Below, piece after piece: positions 40,926 through 51,239 of a stretch of DNA of 64,000 bases (within the stretch, counting starts at the first letter, position 1; each line of letters starts with the position of its first letter). This stretch comes from Aradus depressus (taxonomy: Eukaryota > Arthropoda > Insecta > Hemiptera > Aradidae), in assembly GCA_963662175.1 (NCBI GenBank), contig OY759217.1:17486562-17550561 (forward strand), read 5' to 3'. Made by a program: the position numbers and the translations under genes. Under the pieces are notes generated by a model, which did not search any database, was not told the DNA's origin, and was given only the letters and a program-made list of their open reading frames with translations.

Positions 40926-41743
40926 GAGGCGTATAGACACGCGAGCAACGAGCTGAACATTAGTCAGTGCGCATGCCTGGGGAATAGTGCGCAGGCGCTC
41001 GACGAACAAGGGAGGCTCGGGGTCTGCTCCACCTGTTGTCGGTTTTTTGACGAACCATCAAAGGAATGTTCGGCTCGGGCTGCGGTGTGTGTGGACTGGT
41101 ACCAAGCCGAACCGTCCCGACTTGACCCGAGCACTGTTGTTTATAACCAGTATTATAACCTTCTCAAATATTTAGGTTTTTGGAAGTGCACGTTCTTTTT
41201 TTTTTTAATTAGATATATATTTAAATATTATTCAATAAATTATATTTTATTATGGCTTCTGAAGACTGGTCTCAGGAGCTTCAAATTCAGTTTGCTCAGG
41301 CTATGAGACAGTACCCAGTCATATGGGATTTAAAACACAAATTACATTTTAATAAAGTAAAGAGATTGGATGCTTGAGAGGAATTATTTAAACACTTTTC
41401 CTAAAAAAGTGTTCATTTTAAAAAATTTACATGTAAAAATAAATTACGTATCATAATAAATTCGTATCCGTATTAATTGTACTACAAATATGTAAATTAA
41501 TTACGTAAGTAGCTACCTACCTTGAGCATTTTCTGATTGAAGATTTTGAATAGTAATAAAATGATATACAAATAAACGTAAATTTGTTATCTGCAGGTTA
41601 ACTTGTGCAGGTTATGTTCGTTAGTATGGTTGTGGAGCATCCAAATGCTCGGCTCGTCTCTGTTCGCCTTGGAGTGTGTTCGTTGAAAACTGAAAACGAG
41701 CCGAACAGTGCTCGGTTCGTTGCTCGCATGTCTGTACTAGCCT
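40926..41743. mobile_element. PIF/Harbinger-like element nested in the Helitron
   Basis: Terminal repeats GAGGCGTATAGACACGCGAG with CAACGAGC on the left and, reversed, AGGCTAGTACAGACATGCGA with GCAACGAACC on the right. The flanks are TTAA on both sides while the empty Helitron sequence is CATTAATCG, so the target duplication is TTA, TAA or TTAA. The TIR sequence, TWA-type target and MADF-like ORF support PIF/Harbinger. TTAA would also fit piggyBac, but the ends are not CCC..GGG. Confidence 0.75.
41252..41392 (+). pseudogene. MADF-domain ORF, N-terminal fragment
   Basis: From ATG 41252: MASEDWSQELQIQFAQAMRQ then YPVIWDLKHKLHFNKVKRLD A, stop, EELF. It matches the first helices of a MADF (Adf-1/Myb-SANT-like) DNA-binding domain, where a Trp normally follows DA: here TGG has become TGA. 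Such ORFs are the accessory DNA-binding proteins of PIF/Harbinger elements. About 45 codons remain, and the rest is lost. Confidence 0.75.
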
Positions 41744-42074
41744 TTAATCGTTTCAATGGTTTTCGAGTTACAAAGATTGCGTGAGTGGATGCTGGGATGG
41801 ACCAGGGGTTGATTAAAAAATAGACCTTAACCTTCCGGTAGATAAAACTTATCTATTCAAAAAGATTCCTCATTAATCATTGCAGTGGTTTTTGAGTTAC
41901 AAAGATTGCGTGGGTGGATGCTGGGATGGACCAGATATTGAGGTACTAATACGTCTATAACCTTCCACAGACGATGACGAAAAATTAAAAAAAAAATTAA
42001 TGAAATCCATCAAGCCTTTTCGTGAGTTATAGCGGTACAATTCACAGACATTTTCAGCTTTATATATATGATAA

Positions 42075-42715
42075 GAAAAAAAAAACAATAAAATTATTAT
42101 TATTATATTATTAATTAAATAATAAGAGATTCCCTTTGCTGAAATAGGCCACATGACAATATTTATCTAGGCCAGGAGTGAGATGGGCTGTGGGTGGTTG
42201 GGTGGTTGTTTGATTGTCTACTAACAGTTCCAAATCTGTTGTTAACGTATTCATCAGCTGGCCTCATTGTGCCCTGTCATATCTCTAGATGTGCTGTAGT
42301 CATGTCTCTATGATTGATCATGGGACAGCGACAGTCGGCCCGGAGCCAACAACCCTTCCTTTTCTGTTTGTGTATATATGAATATCTGTATAAATATTAT
42401 GAGATATGGTTTCAAACTATACCCATGGGTGATATCATCCATGGGTATATCTCTTTAAACTCTACTTGTACTTTTCTTGGTTATTTTCGCTAAACTTGCA
42501 AAATTTTGGATACAATTCTAGACTTGTTTTTATATGTCTAGCAATCCGTAAAAAAAACTGTCCAATACTCAATTGATCTCTAATGTCTAATTTGTTTCTG
42601 ATTATTAATTTGTGTTTATTAAAAAAATTAGGTAATTTGCACTTTTAAACAAATCTTTTTACAATTACACTATATTAAAAAACAAGCCTTTAGTTAAATT
42701 GTAAAAAATATCGTT
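42075..42715. other. Unassigned sequence
   Basis: 42130-42400 is of balanced composition without ORF or repeat match. The rest is AT-rich. Confidence 0.35.
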
Positions 42716-42779
42716 CACTATATCTATTTTTTTTTTTTTTATTTACATAGAGAATGTGTTACATAGGCATCATGACGGC

Positions 42780-43080
42780 AAAATAAATACTGCCATTAAT
42801 GATTTTTGCTGGTGAGATGACTGCACTGCAGAGGTGCGTGGCGTTTAGAAGCGCAGTCAGGTTACATCCCGAACAAGACACGCTGCCATGTTCGTTTGAG
42901 TCGGCGAGGTGGGTTTGTGGGCAGGGTATTTGAAGCTAGTGTTTGAATGAGAGGATTGGCGTGGAAGTTTGTGTATCTCTCAGTTACAACTGTGGAAACA
43001 AATGGCACTTGTAAGTCGTTACGAAGGGTGTTGTTAGTGTGACGTAGAATGGTGCGTTACTGATGTGCGCTATATTTAAT
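42780..43080 (+). promoter_or_regulatory. GC-richer patch with possible mini first exon
   Basis: CpG-richer than its surroundings. At about 42975 TCTCTCAGTTAC contains an insect initiator-like TCAGT. Some 35 bases on, AACAAATGGCACTT/GTAAGTCG gives a good start-codon context and a consensus donor, so exon 1 could encode only Met-Ala-Leu. Speculative: no downstream exon is identified. Confidence 0.25.
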
Positions 43081-43310
43081 TGGGAAGAAAATATCGGTTA
43101 GTACGGAAAACCCTACATGAGTTCCAAAATCAATTTTCGAAATAATTTTTGATATGAAAAATATCAAAAAAATTACGTATATTTCCAAAACCCGATTAAC
43201 ACCAAAATTATTAGGCCTTGAGATCTCACTAAAACAATATTTAATACAAAGATCTGATTGGTATCAAAATGAAGAGGTCTGAAGTCCTCATCATGATGAA
43301 GATTGCAAAA
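43081..43310. other. AT-rich spacer
   Basis: No gene or repeat recognised. Confidence 0.35.
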
Positions 43311-43314
43311 AATA

Positions 43315-43680
43315 ACAATAAACAAGTCGCCGGTGAATCACCTGCAATGTACATCCCCAGAAGAAATTAACCAGTTAAGTTTTCGCTCTCCCTCTAAAAT
43401 CAATCGACCTTTTGTGCTAAAATCAATAGTGGACCTACATAGGCTTCTGAATCTTCATACTAAATTTCGTGTCGATACATTTATTACATACGGCAGTTAT
43501 TAGGGTCAAACTCTATTCCTCTGATCCCCCTTTCCTTCGGACGTTTTGGCTCAAAGTCAATAGGACTCGTCCATACGGGGGCCTGGATGTGCATATAAAA
43601 TTGCATGTCGATACATTCATTCTATCAGGAGTTATCGGGTTCACAGACACACACAGAATTAATATTCCTCACCCTTTCTC
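43315..43680 (-). repeat. Family R, well-preserved copy
   Basis: Starts with GTCGCCGGTGAATCACCTGC (terminal palindrome) and AATGTACATCCCCAG, then AATCAATCGACCTTTTGTGC, TAGTGGACCTACATAGGCTT, TCGTGTCGATACATTTATTA, CGGCAGTTATTAGGG, then a second unit (CAAAGTCAATAGGACTCGTC, ATGTCGATACATTCATTCTA, GGAGTTATCGGGTTCACAG). It shows clearly that the two halves are paralogous units. Confidence 0.85.
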
Positions 43681-43689
43681 CCCAAAAGA

Positions 43690-44165
43690 AACATTTCGTA
43701 CTGTAGTAATCTCATGAGCCTGTGACGAAACAGCGACCGGATATACATCACGCGCAGCAATGCCACTACGCACCCGAGTTAAATTGTGAAGGGGATAGCT
43801 GAGTTTCTCCGAAGAGTCATCTTGAGTAGCTCTAGCTCCGACGGCTTGCCTCAGCTTGTGAAATATTGTTACATTGAAAATTTCCTTCTTTCACTTCCAG
43901 TGATCTCACGATATGTTTACACAAAACTATTAGAGTACTCTTCGACATTTTTTTTTTTTTTAAACGTAAATAATGTTTCTTTTGTACTAAGATGATTATT
44001 TTATTATTTATAATATAGAGTGGTCTGTATTTTTTCCTCACATTTTTCACAAGTTTTCTTTTGAACTGGCCGGGTCATTAAGCGTATACTACTGGAAAAC
44101 AATAAATAAAGGATTATAGAAAACTACAACACTCATAAAAGCTCTTTATCCAAAGAAGTAAAAAG
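43690..44165. other. Unassigned sequence
   Basis: Two overlapping ORFs of about 70 aa on opposite strands, neither with a domain. No repeat match. Confidence 0.35.
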
Positions 44166-44171
44166 AGTCAA

Positions 44172-44290
44172 CATCGGTGGCACATGCCACCCGTACAGTG
44201 TGGAGTCTGTAACACTGTTTCATTATACCCACACTGTATGGTTGGGATGTGCCACTGATGATGACGCAATTGCATTAAAAATATATCTTT
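44172..44290 (+). repeat. Stem-loop followed by hammerhead-like core
   Basis: GGTGGCACATGCCACCCGTA with CAGTGTGG (44178-44202) pairs with CCACACTGTATGGTTGGGAT and GTGCCACTG (44228-44258), about 25 bp with a few mismatches. CTGATGA (44253-44259) overlaps the right arm and is followed by GACGCAATTGCATTAAAAAT, where a GCAATTGC stem is present but GAAA is lost. Confidence 0.5.
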
Positions 44291-44294
44291 GCCA

Positions 44295-45220
44295 TCACAT
44301 ATGACTTTTTATCCATTCATTAAGAGAAACACTGTCCGCTTTATATCCTAACTAATAGACATAGGGGAAGATGGACCAATGAGATGTACACTTCGCCACA
44401 CTTCAAATCACAATTCTGTGATAATAGATTCATGTTGAGGGCTTAAAGAGCGGTAATGATGCCAAAAAAAAAAAAAAAAAAAAAAAAAATGGAAAGATTA
44501 TTGATTTTGGATGTGATAGGACGAAGAGAGGGCTCTAATCCTTGGTGAATGGGGGATGTTGGGGGATGAACAAATGTAACTTGGAGAGCAGCCAACAGTT
44601 CCCAGGGGATGGAGGCTCTCGGCAAAATTGTATTGAATATACTGTTGCAGCTGGAAAACTCATAACCTGCTGTAACCGTGCAACGCAGGGTAACCCTCTA
44701 GTTATTACCTAACTCTACTTTGTATTATCGATTCTCGTTTTACAGAGGTACTTAAATTAATTAAAAATTCTGATTAATTAACAGTATTAAGAAGTCACTT
44801 AACGCTCATTACTTTCAAGGATTATTTTATAATAAATAATGGACCATGACTTTCCACGTAAAATAGCCTTTTTTTCTTTTTCTCTGATGAAAAAATTCAA
44901 AGATGGGATTTTGCGTTTTTACTTCACCGGTAGAGAAGTAGAATACCGCAATCCAGGAGGATCCTCGCAATTTATTTGAGTCCGCAAACATTATATTGGA
45001 GCTGCGTGATTTGCGGGGTTCTACGCGTAAAAAAAATTTGTTGGGAAATGAACGATGAACTGATGGACGAGCGGGAAGCAATTGCAGCAGCGCTGAACGA
45101 GATCATTTCTCGCTGTTGCGTTGTCCCTCAGTCAAATTATAGTAGAGACAAGTTAAACGTTCTGAGTGGAATAGGGAATAAGAAGAAATACTTCTTAAGA
45201 AAGAGGGATAAACATTTTAT
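44295..45220. other. Unassigned sequence with A27 run
   Basis: A-run at 44463-44489. ORFs 44443-44625, 44827-45081 and 44976-45287 overlap and lack domains; the last enters the tandem repeat. No gene is called. Confidence 0.35.
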
Positions 45221-45225
45221 TAATA

Positions 45226-45421
45226 CATACTATAATATATACTATTCATTAAGTATAATACATACTATAATATATACTATTCATTAAGTATAATACATAC
45301 TATAATATATACTATTCATTAAGTATAATACATACTATAATATATAATATTCATTAAGTATAATACATACTATAACATATAATATTCATTAAGTATAATA
45401 CATACTATTCATTAAGTATAA
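45226..45421. repeat. 35-bp tandem repeat, about 5.6 copies
   Basis: The unit CATACTATAATATATACTAT with TCATTAAGTATAATA recurs every 35 bp, starting at 45226, 45261 and 45296; the later copies lose a few bases. Confidence 0.88.
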
Positions 45422-45424
45422 AAT

Positions 45425-45840
45425 GAAACATGGAAATAAAATGTCTTGGTATAGTCTCTACTGGAGTCTGCGAGCTACAGACTTGCCGAGATTGTAGTGA
45501 ACCGCTCCAGAGCAGGCGTTCATGTAAGTTCCGGGTGAATTTCTCGATGTGGGTATTCCTGATAATCCAGGGTGCATTCACTGCTATCCGGAGAACTTTG
45601 TTTTGTAATGTTTGTCCTTGTTGTGTTTGTGTGAATATTGCAGAACCATACAAGTCAATGGTAGGTTTAATGTGGCAGTAGTATTACTGTTTTGTAAAGT
45701 AAGAATGTGCATGAGTGGTTTACTCCTGTTTATGGGTGGGGATAGATGATCTTGAGGCCTGAGTGCAGGCGCCATGTTAGTCGCGTGTTAAGGTGCACTC
45801 CAAAATAGCGCACAACCTGGTCTTTAGGATTACATTGAAT
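45425..45840 (-). pseudogene. Jockey-type LINE ORF2 fragment
   Basis: Minus strand, several frames: VRYFGVHLNTRLTWRLHSGL, then after breaks ALRPQDHLSPPINRSKP, MYGSAIFTQTQQGQTLQNKV and LRIAVNAPWIIRNTHIEKF. This is the Jockey region VKYLGVHLD, IYGS..W, NKVLR....APW..RN. At least two frameshifts. The 5' part is missing. Confidence 0.85.
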
Positions 45841-45889
45841 TGGCAACCTTGTGACGTGAGCTAACTAACGGAGAACTACGTAAACCGAA

Positions 45890-46910
45890 CACCTTCGCCT
45901 CCGTCTTTCTACCGTTCACGAATGGTGAACAAACGACGACGAACAGCTGTTTTAAATTGTCTGAAGCAGTCTAAGTTGGGTTGTGGAAGTGGACAGTCTA
46001 GGGAGAGGTCTTAGGTTAAGGTGTAGTGAACCAGTCTAATTGTAAGTGAGAGAAGAGGTACAGGAGATGTAGGAGTGAAAATTATAACATTGGAAGTACG
46101 TAGAAGAGAAAAGGTACTTTTTATTTATATGTGTATATTCCCAAAATATAAAATAATTATAAATAGTGGCCACTATGAAACAAAAAAAAAAAAAAATTGA
46201 TATAATTTTAAGTAATTGGTTTGTAAGATTTATTTTTGTAAATAACTTGTTTTATTTTTTATTTTTCAATATTATATTCAATATATAATGTAGATTAGTG
46301 TTAAATAAACCCAATATTTGTTCTCTTATTCTATGCTATTCAGTTTCCCTGTGAACCCAGTAAGATAATTTAAACCTTTGGTTAAGATTTAACATTTAAA
46401 AAATAGAGGGCGCCGGTATGCATGCTTGCCTTCTGAGCTCAAGAACGTGGGTTCGAACCCGACTGAGGCCCTTAGTTTATTTTATCTGGGAGGTAAAATA
46501 AACTTAAGCACGCCGTCCTTCGGATGGGACGTTAAGCGATGGTACCGAGCCTGTACGATGTCAGGTACTCGTTAAAGACCCCTGTCCTAGGTGAATAAAA
46601 ATTTAGGGTAGGCAAAATTTAGGACTCCCATAGTAGAGTCGGGCTCTTGTCCACCAGAGTGACGAAAGAGCGCTCTGGTAGTAGGCGATATGACCTCGTA
46701 GTTAAAGCCCGGGCATGAGTCATAAAAAAAACCTAAACATTAAAAAAAAATAAACAAGATGGCAACTCATTATTATCTTTAGAAGAAATCCAATTGAAAT
46801 AATTATTAGTTGATTTTTTTAAAAATATGTGCACTTTATTCAAAATTGCACGTCTTGAACTTTCTATATTTTTTAGGGGGTTTTTCGGAAATTACTGTAG
46901 AAATCAATTA
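45890..46910 (+). repeat. Family D repeat carrying a SINE
   Basis: Colinear with 27715-28275 (AACAGCTGTT, AATAAACCCAATATTTGTTC, GCAACTCATTATTAT, TTCAAAATTGCACGTCTTGA, GGAAATTACTGTAGAAATCA). The SINE at 46406-46736 interrupts it where the other copy has only AT-rich sequence. Confidence 0.75.
46406..46736 (+). mobile_element. SINE S1, box A damaged
   Basis: AGCTCAGTG is deleted from the head (GCGCCGGTATGCATGCTTGC); box B is GGTTCGAACCCGACTG. First hairpin, core, second and third hairpins are intact. The tail is ATAAAAAAAACCTAA. The flanks AACATTTAAAAAATA and AACATTAAAAAAAAATA look like a target duplication. Confidence 0.92.
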
Positions 46911-47120
46911 TTTATTTATTTATTATTATTTTCATTAATTTTATTTATTTGAATCATTATTTTATTTAAATATTTTTTTTAATTACAACAGAATATAAGC
47001 ATTTAGTTACCTTAAAACATTAAGAGGGATTCTTCAATTCCGCTGTCCTACGATCCAAATATGAAGAAAAAACCTAATGTTATGTTGAATACGATAACTC
47101 CCAGTAGAATGCGTGTTTAC
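46911..47120. other. AT-rich with an R trace
   Basis: ACGATAACTCCCAGTAGAAT (47090-47110) is a small family R piece. Otherwise AT-rich. Confidence 0.45.
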
Positions 47121-47124
47121 AATA

Positions 47125-47440
47125 CACCCCTTCCTGTTGCGGATCGGGTCCGCTACTTTGGGTTATTTAATATAGGCGCCTGACATGGAATCCTCATACA
47201 TGAACTTAATCGACGATACAAACTCTTAATACGACTTTTAGACAACAAATCGAAACTTACAATAAGTAATAAAAGACTCATTTACAACCAATTACTGAAG
47301 CTAGTATTGGCGTATGGAGCTGAACTCTGGGGCTCAACTAAACCTTCGAATTCTTTTAGAATTCAAACCCTACAATACCCTTCGTTGTATTTATCCTCTA
47401 TTTTAGATTACGTGAGAGTTATCTGATGGATATTTAGAGA
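47125..47440 (+). pseudogene. Jockey-type LINE ORF2 fragment
   Basis: PLPVADRVRYFGLFNIG, a stop, then LNRRYKLLIRLLDNKSKLTI, LLKLVLAYGAELWGSTKPSN and FRIQTLQYPSLYLSSI. It follows Jockey ORF2 after the RT (VRY.G, KSKL....K..IY....LK....YG.ELWG). Both ends are truncated. Confidence 0.85.
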
Positions 47441-47940
47441 CCCCCTTTTCATTCATAGACTGATTAATCAGCTAGATTAACCTTTAATGAAAATAGGACA
47501 CCGCAAATTAGTCAGCTTTTCATCATCTCAAATGACGAAAGGCTAATAATGACGTTGGAAAGGAGGGATTGCCCCGACAAGAGGTACAAGATTAAATTTG
47601 GATTAGAGAGAAGCCTTAGCAACAATAGACGGCGGGTTGGCGGCTAACGACTAGTTGATGTTGCGGACAATGCGAGTCGCGTGTCCTGCAGCATGCTGGA
47701 CCCATTCCACCTGTCGACATCCACCGCAGCATGAGACCCCTGCAAACCTATTAGATGAGATCCCTTGAGTAGCTGAAGCCAAACATCCGCTTGCCTCTTG
47801 GCTCCGTTTACACAGCCAATCTCATTGAAGCTAATTCCAAACCACTGACTCTCTAATGTCGTACTCCTCTCTCCAGTACTGGAAACTGGCGCTCTAGGCG
47901 AACGACCGATGTAGTAGTAGGCTAATAAGCCGCTGCAAGA
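47441..47940. other. Unassigned GC-balanced sequence
   Basis: 47550-47930 has near-even base composition and a broken minus-strand reading (STTLESQWFGISFNEIGCVN) without recognised domain. It could be degraded retroelement DNA. Confidence 0.3.
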
Positions 47941-47945
47941 GTCTT

Positions 47946-48318
47946 AATGCCTGGTTTACACGGGTATAGTAATCAGGAGAGTCTAGCTACTCTACCACGG
48001 TTACACATAGTAGTTGTTTGAAGTAATATGGTGTTTAAAAAATTAAAGAAGAATTATTTGCCTAGAGTTTTAATGGCTCTAATAAGAGAGTTTTTGGAAG
48101 CGATATATGAAGAAATTAAAAGAGAAGACAGAGTGTGGGTGAGAGAATGGCTCAAAAGAAGAGATTTACTCGGAGCAACATCGCTTCTACTAAAAGAGTT
48201 AGCCGAAGAGGATCAGTTAGAATATAAACGGTGTCTCAGGATGACAGCAGAAAATTTTGAACAACTATTGAGCATGGTGAAAGACAAAATTCAACGCGAA
48301 TATAAATGTTTAACATAA
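47946..48318 (+). pseudogene. PIF/Harbinger transposase, N-terminal part
   Basis: The TIR-like start TTAATGCCTGGTTTACACGG lies 75 bp before ATG 48028. The 96-aa ORF contains VWVREWLKRRDLLGATSLLL, KELAEEDQLEYKRCLRMTAE and NFEQLLSMVKDKI, the N-terminal region of HARBI1-like transposases (WV..W..RR...GA...L..EL...D...Y...LRM....F..LL..V). A stop at 48316-48318 is followed by a P fragment, so the DDE catalytic part is missing. The same TIR heads a MITE at 52729. Confidence 0.85.
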
Positions 48319-48319
48319 T

Positions 48320-48385
48320 TATATCAAATAAATAAAACAAACTTATTTTTGAAATATTGTCTATTCCACTAAAGATATATATTGT
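48320..48385 (-). repeat. Family P tail fragment
   Basis: AAATAAATAAAACAAACTTA, TTTTTGAAATATTGTCTATT and CCACTAAAGATATAT match the left arm of 58793-59042. It probably truncated the Harbinger ORF. Confidence 0.7.
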
Positions 48386-48885
48386 AACATGTAATTTTAT
48401 AAATAAGGATATTCACTCAAGAAGGGTGGGGGAAGAGAGAGAGAGCAGTGGAAGGAGGGGGAAGGCGTTGGGCGGTTGCAGATAGAGAGTGAAGCAGGAA
48501 GGTTGTTGGAATTTTGTGGTTGGAGAGAGAGAGTGAAGTGGACGGGTGTTTTTTTTATGGGAGAGTGCAAGTGAACGGATGATAGAGAGTTGACTAGAGT
48601 AGTGAAGATTCTTTGTGGAGTTGGAAGTCTGGAGTTCTGGAAATGGGCAGATTGATGGAAGAATCTATGAGCCTATGATGTACTGAGAAGAGCAGCGGAG
48701 GATTGGAGGATAGATAGAAAAATGTGAGTGGATGAAAAAAATAAATGTTATATTATCATTGTCTACCGATCTATGTTAAGGTGTAAAAACAAAGGGTAAA
48801 AATATTAAATCTTATTCCATGAAAACATTTTTTATTAAAAGAATTCACCACCCATTTAATTATTCAAAATTACAATAGTAAATTT
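48386..48885. other. Purine-rich stretch
   Basis: 48425-48720 is G/A-rich (GGGGGAAGAGAGAGAGAGCA). No ORF or repeat match. Confidence 0.4.
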
Positions 48886-48889
48886 TAAG

Positions 48890-48970
48890 AGAATAAGAAT
48901 CATTACAATATACATATATAACTACCGGTTTCGGCTTTATACCATCGTCAGGTCTAGTTATGAACTAAGT
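48890..48970 (-). repeat. Family P hammerhead-like core
   Basis: Minus strand 48923-48951: CTGACGATGG, TATAAAGCC, GAAACCGGTAGTTATATATG. Identical in plan to both cores in the 58793-59042 palindrome. Confidence 0.65.
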
Positions 48971-49103
48971 CAGTTTGCAGAGAGCGACCCTTCAAATACA
49001 TCTCAGGTCAAAGGGTGCTCAACTTAGAAGTTGATAATTATATCAAACAAGTGAATTAAAAAATAATTTTGAAACGAAAATTAGAAATGTATCCTTGGAA
49101 ATT

Positions 49104-49337
49104 TTACATTAAACATAAAGCTTGTGAAATAATACTATCATCATTGGTATGTTGATTTGCAAGGCTAGTACCATCTAAGTTGGGACTCTGTACTTCAATA
49201 TTATTTTGTTCAGGTGCATTGGCACGTTCATCTGCATAAAATGTTGAGGTAGTGCTCTCACCATATTGCATAAATTGACACTCTTGTTCATCAAATAAAT
49301 CTACAAGTTTGATTGTTTCTTCCTCCGAAAACTTCAC
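49104..49337 (-). pseudogene. Possible Harbinger accessory (Myb/SANT-like) ORF start
   Basis: 77 aa beginning MKFSEEETIKLVDLFDEQEC, which resembles the first helix of MADF/Myb-SANT-like proteins ([F/W]S.EET.KL..L). The rest (many N, Q, S, T) is not diagnostic. It is convergent with the Harbinger transposase start at 48028, as expected for a two-gene Harbinger element. Assignment is tentative. Confidence 0.35.
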
Positions 49338-49427
49338 AATTTTTAAAATAAATTAAACAAATATTGCGCAACAACTTGTACACTGCAACTAAACTCTACT
49401 TGATACTTGATGTTGTAGGTAGAGCAT

Positions 49428-49505
49428 GGCCCCCACAAGGGTGGGGCTGGTGCAACTCTGGTTGCAGGGCCCGGGCCCAAGGGGGTCCGGCTCCAGTCCT
49501 TTTTA
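49428..49505. repeat. GC-rich motif shared with 52962-53030
   Basis: CATGGCCCCCACAAGGGTGG and CCCGGGCCCAAGGGGGTCCG resemble CATGGCCCCCACATTGGATT and GGGTCCGGCCCCCATC. The second copy lies near a hAT transposase tail, so this may be a hAT terminus. Confidence 0.4.
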
Positions 49506-49666
49506 TTTTTTTATTTTAGTAGATTTTGCAAGGGATCATAGCTTAAAAAGGCAAAATATATAACTATAAGAAAATTTAGTATAATAGATAAAATATTCTA
49601 GTTGTGCGAGTTATTAAGTTATTATTTAATTAGTTGCGTGCATGGATAGTTACTTTTGTTTGCAAA

Positions 49667-49670
<4 letters not shown>

Positions 49671-49723
<53 letters not shown>
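49671..49723. repeat. T53 homopolymer
   Basis: 53 consecutive T. Minus-strand poly-lysine ORFs here are artefacts. Length may be an assembly estimate. Confidence 0.9.
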
Positions 49724-49727
<4 letters not shown>

Positions 49728-49768
49728 GGAACGTCAATTTCGATTTAAGGACGATGAACTGTATTTTG
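49728..49768 (-). mobile_element. Pogo/Tigger-like terminal repeat
   Basis: Minus strand TACAGTTCATCGTCCTTAAA then TCGAAATTGACG. Same end as 6707-6774. Confidence 0.45.
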
Positions 49769-49769
49769 T

Positions 49770-50350
49770 ATTGTTTCTTTTCTGAGTTTTGTATAATTTT
49801 TATTTTATAATCGAAAGCAATTATAGAAAGTACGTTGCTGATCATTCCTTTATTAATTATGATTTTTTTTTTTTTTTTAATTATTATTTTTTTTTTTTAA
49901 TTATTGTAAACTTTATTATTCTATACATGAATATTATAGTTGGGCTGTCTATAACAATAATACCTAGGCCAATGGCCTAATTAACATGAGATATGAACTC
50001 AGGTACAATTATGATTTAGGATAGTATTAGGGTTGAACATCAAGATAAAACCATCGATATTTTATCGAAGTACACCATCGATATTTTGGAAACATCTACT
50101 TTATTTTATATATGGTAAAATAAATCGTGTAAGGTGAAAAATTGAACAATATTTATTTTATAAATGTTTTCATTGCCTTTATAAAAATGAAGGAAATAAG
50201 AATTTTGATGTTGATTTCTTAAAAGACCAATTATTTACTTATTATATATAATTATTTATTTATTAATTATTACATTTTTAAAAAATAGATTTTGACCTCC
50301 TGAACACGGGAAAAATAATTTAAAAAATCAATGGCTTATAATTAAAAAGT
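49770..50350. other. AT-rich spacer
   Basis: T-runs and short ORFs. Two CCATCGATATTTT copies at 50050-50097 are the only repeat noted. Confidence 0.4.
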
Positions 50351-50357
50351 TATTTAA

Positions 50358-51227
50358 GTATTTCTGTCGTTGCATATATGCAACGCTGGGCGTTCTGACA
50401 ACAAGTAATGCATAATGCAACTAGTCATCCTCGGTTATTGGTTGCCCTTTGAGCTTATTCGTTTGAACTCGAAATAAATTGGATTCAAAAACTATATACC
50501 AAATCAAATTTTCAGGGAAAAAATAATAAAAAAACGACAAAGGAGTTGATAAATCCAACACTTCCTTATGCAAATTATTTTTTTCAAAATTAAAAAAATT
50601 GTCTGTTAAAAAATTTTCTCTTTTCCATTGCAGATTTTTTATTCTATCTGCTGGTTCCATAGGAACTTGGGCTGAAATAATGTCTGGGCTCAATGGAACA
50701 TTTTTGGCTGGAAAATCGTTTACGAGTATAACTGAAGGATCATGATTCGATGATTCAACATGAATTGGGTCATGAGGAGGAAATATTTCGTCAACTTGTT
50801 CACCATATTTTTTATTCCTTGAATATCAGAAATATGCACGTCACTTTCCTCCCAAGAAGAGACAGTAATTCATTTTCTGAGTAGACACGTTTTTCCATCC
50901 CAGCCCAGCGTTTCATATCTAATGAATGATTTGCGCTAATTACAACTGAATAATATTTTACATAGGTACCTAAATTGTCTCTGCAAATTTTGGCGACAAT
51001 ATTCCTCCAATAACACTTCCAAAAAAAATCACTAATGTTGTAAAATGAGACGTGAGCCACGTGTTGCCGGTCGCCATTGTTGTTAAAGCATTCTATACCC
51101 AACTACTACTACAATTTTGTAACTATAAGCTTCAGTGTTTAACGGGCACATGGTAGGTAAGAGAAGAAACGGCTTGAGATTTAAAAAAAAAAAAATTTCA
51201 TAGCGTTGCAGATCGTTTAAGGGTTAA
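50358..51227 (-). pseudogene. piggyBac transposase, N-terminal pseudogene with end
   Basis: On the minus strand KNLQWKRENFLTDNFFNFEK, LHKEVLDLSTPLSFFYYFFP and ENLIWYIVFESNLF match the start of the piggyBac transposase domain (W....F......P..FF..FF...L...IV.ESN). Upstream YSENELLSLL and, in another frame, EQVDEIFPPHDPIHVESSNH are its acidic N-terminal part, with one or two frameshifts. It stops after PITEDD, so the catalytic core is gone. The outer right end is TTAACCCTTAAACGATCTGC in sense, a typical piggyBac TTAA plus CCC end (TTAA at 51224-51227). The left end is not certain. Confidence 0.82.
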
Positions 51228-51239
51228 ACACAATTTATT

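Larger units (their letters stand above)
40565..42072 (-). mobile_element. Helitron interrupted by a Harbinger element
   Basis: Minus strand: 5' side TATATATAAAGCTGAAAATG at about 42050-42072, 3' hairpin CCCCGGCAACGCCGG then ATATTACTG and CTATTAG (a decayed CTAG) at about 40565. The middle holds extra CAGCTAGT-type segments (40712-40860) not seen in the other copies. The element at 40926-41743 splits CTCATTAATCGTTGC. Confidence 0.8.

Noticed and set aside
49630..49845. Poly-lysine ORF
   Set aside because: It is the T53 tract read on the minus strand.
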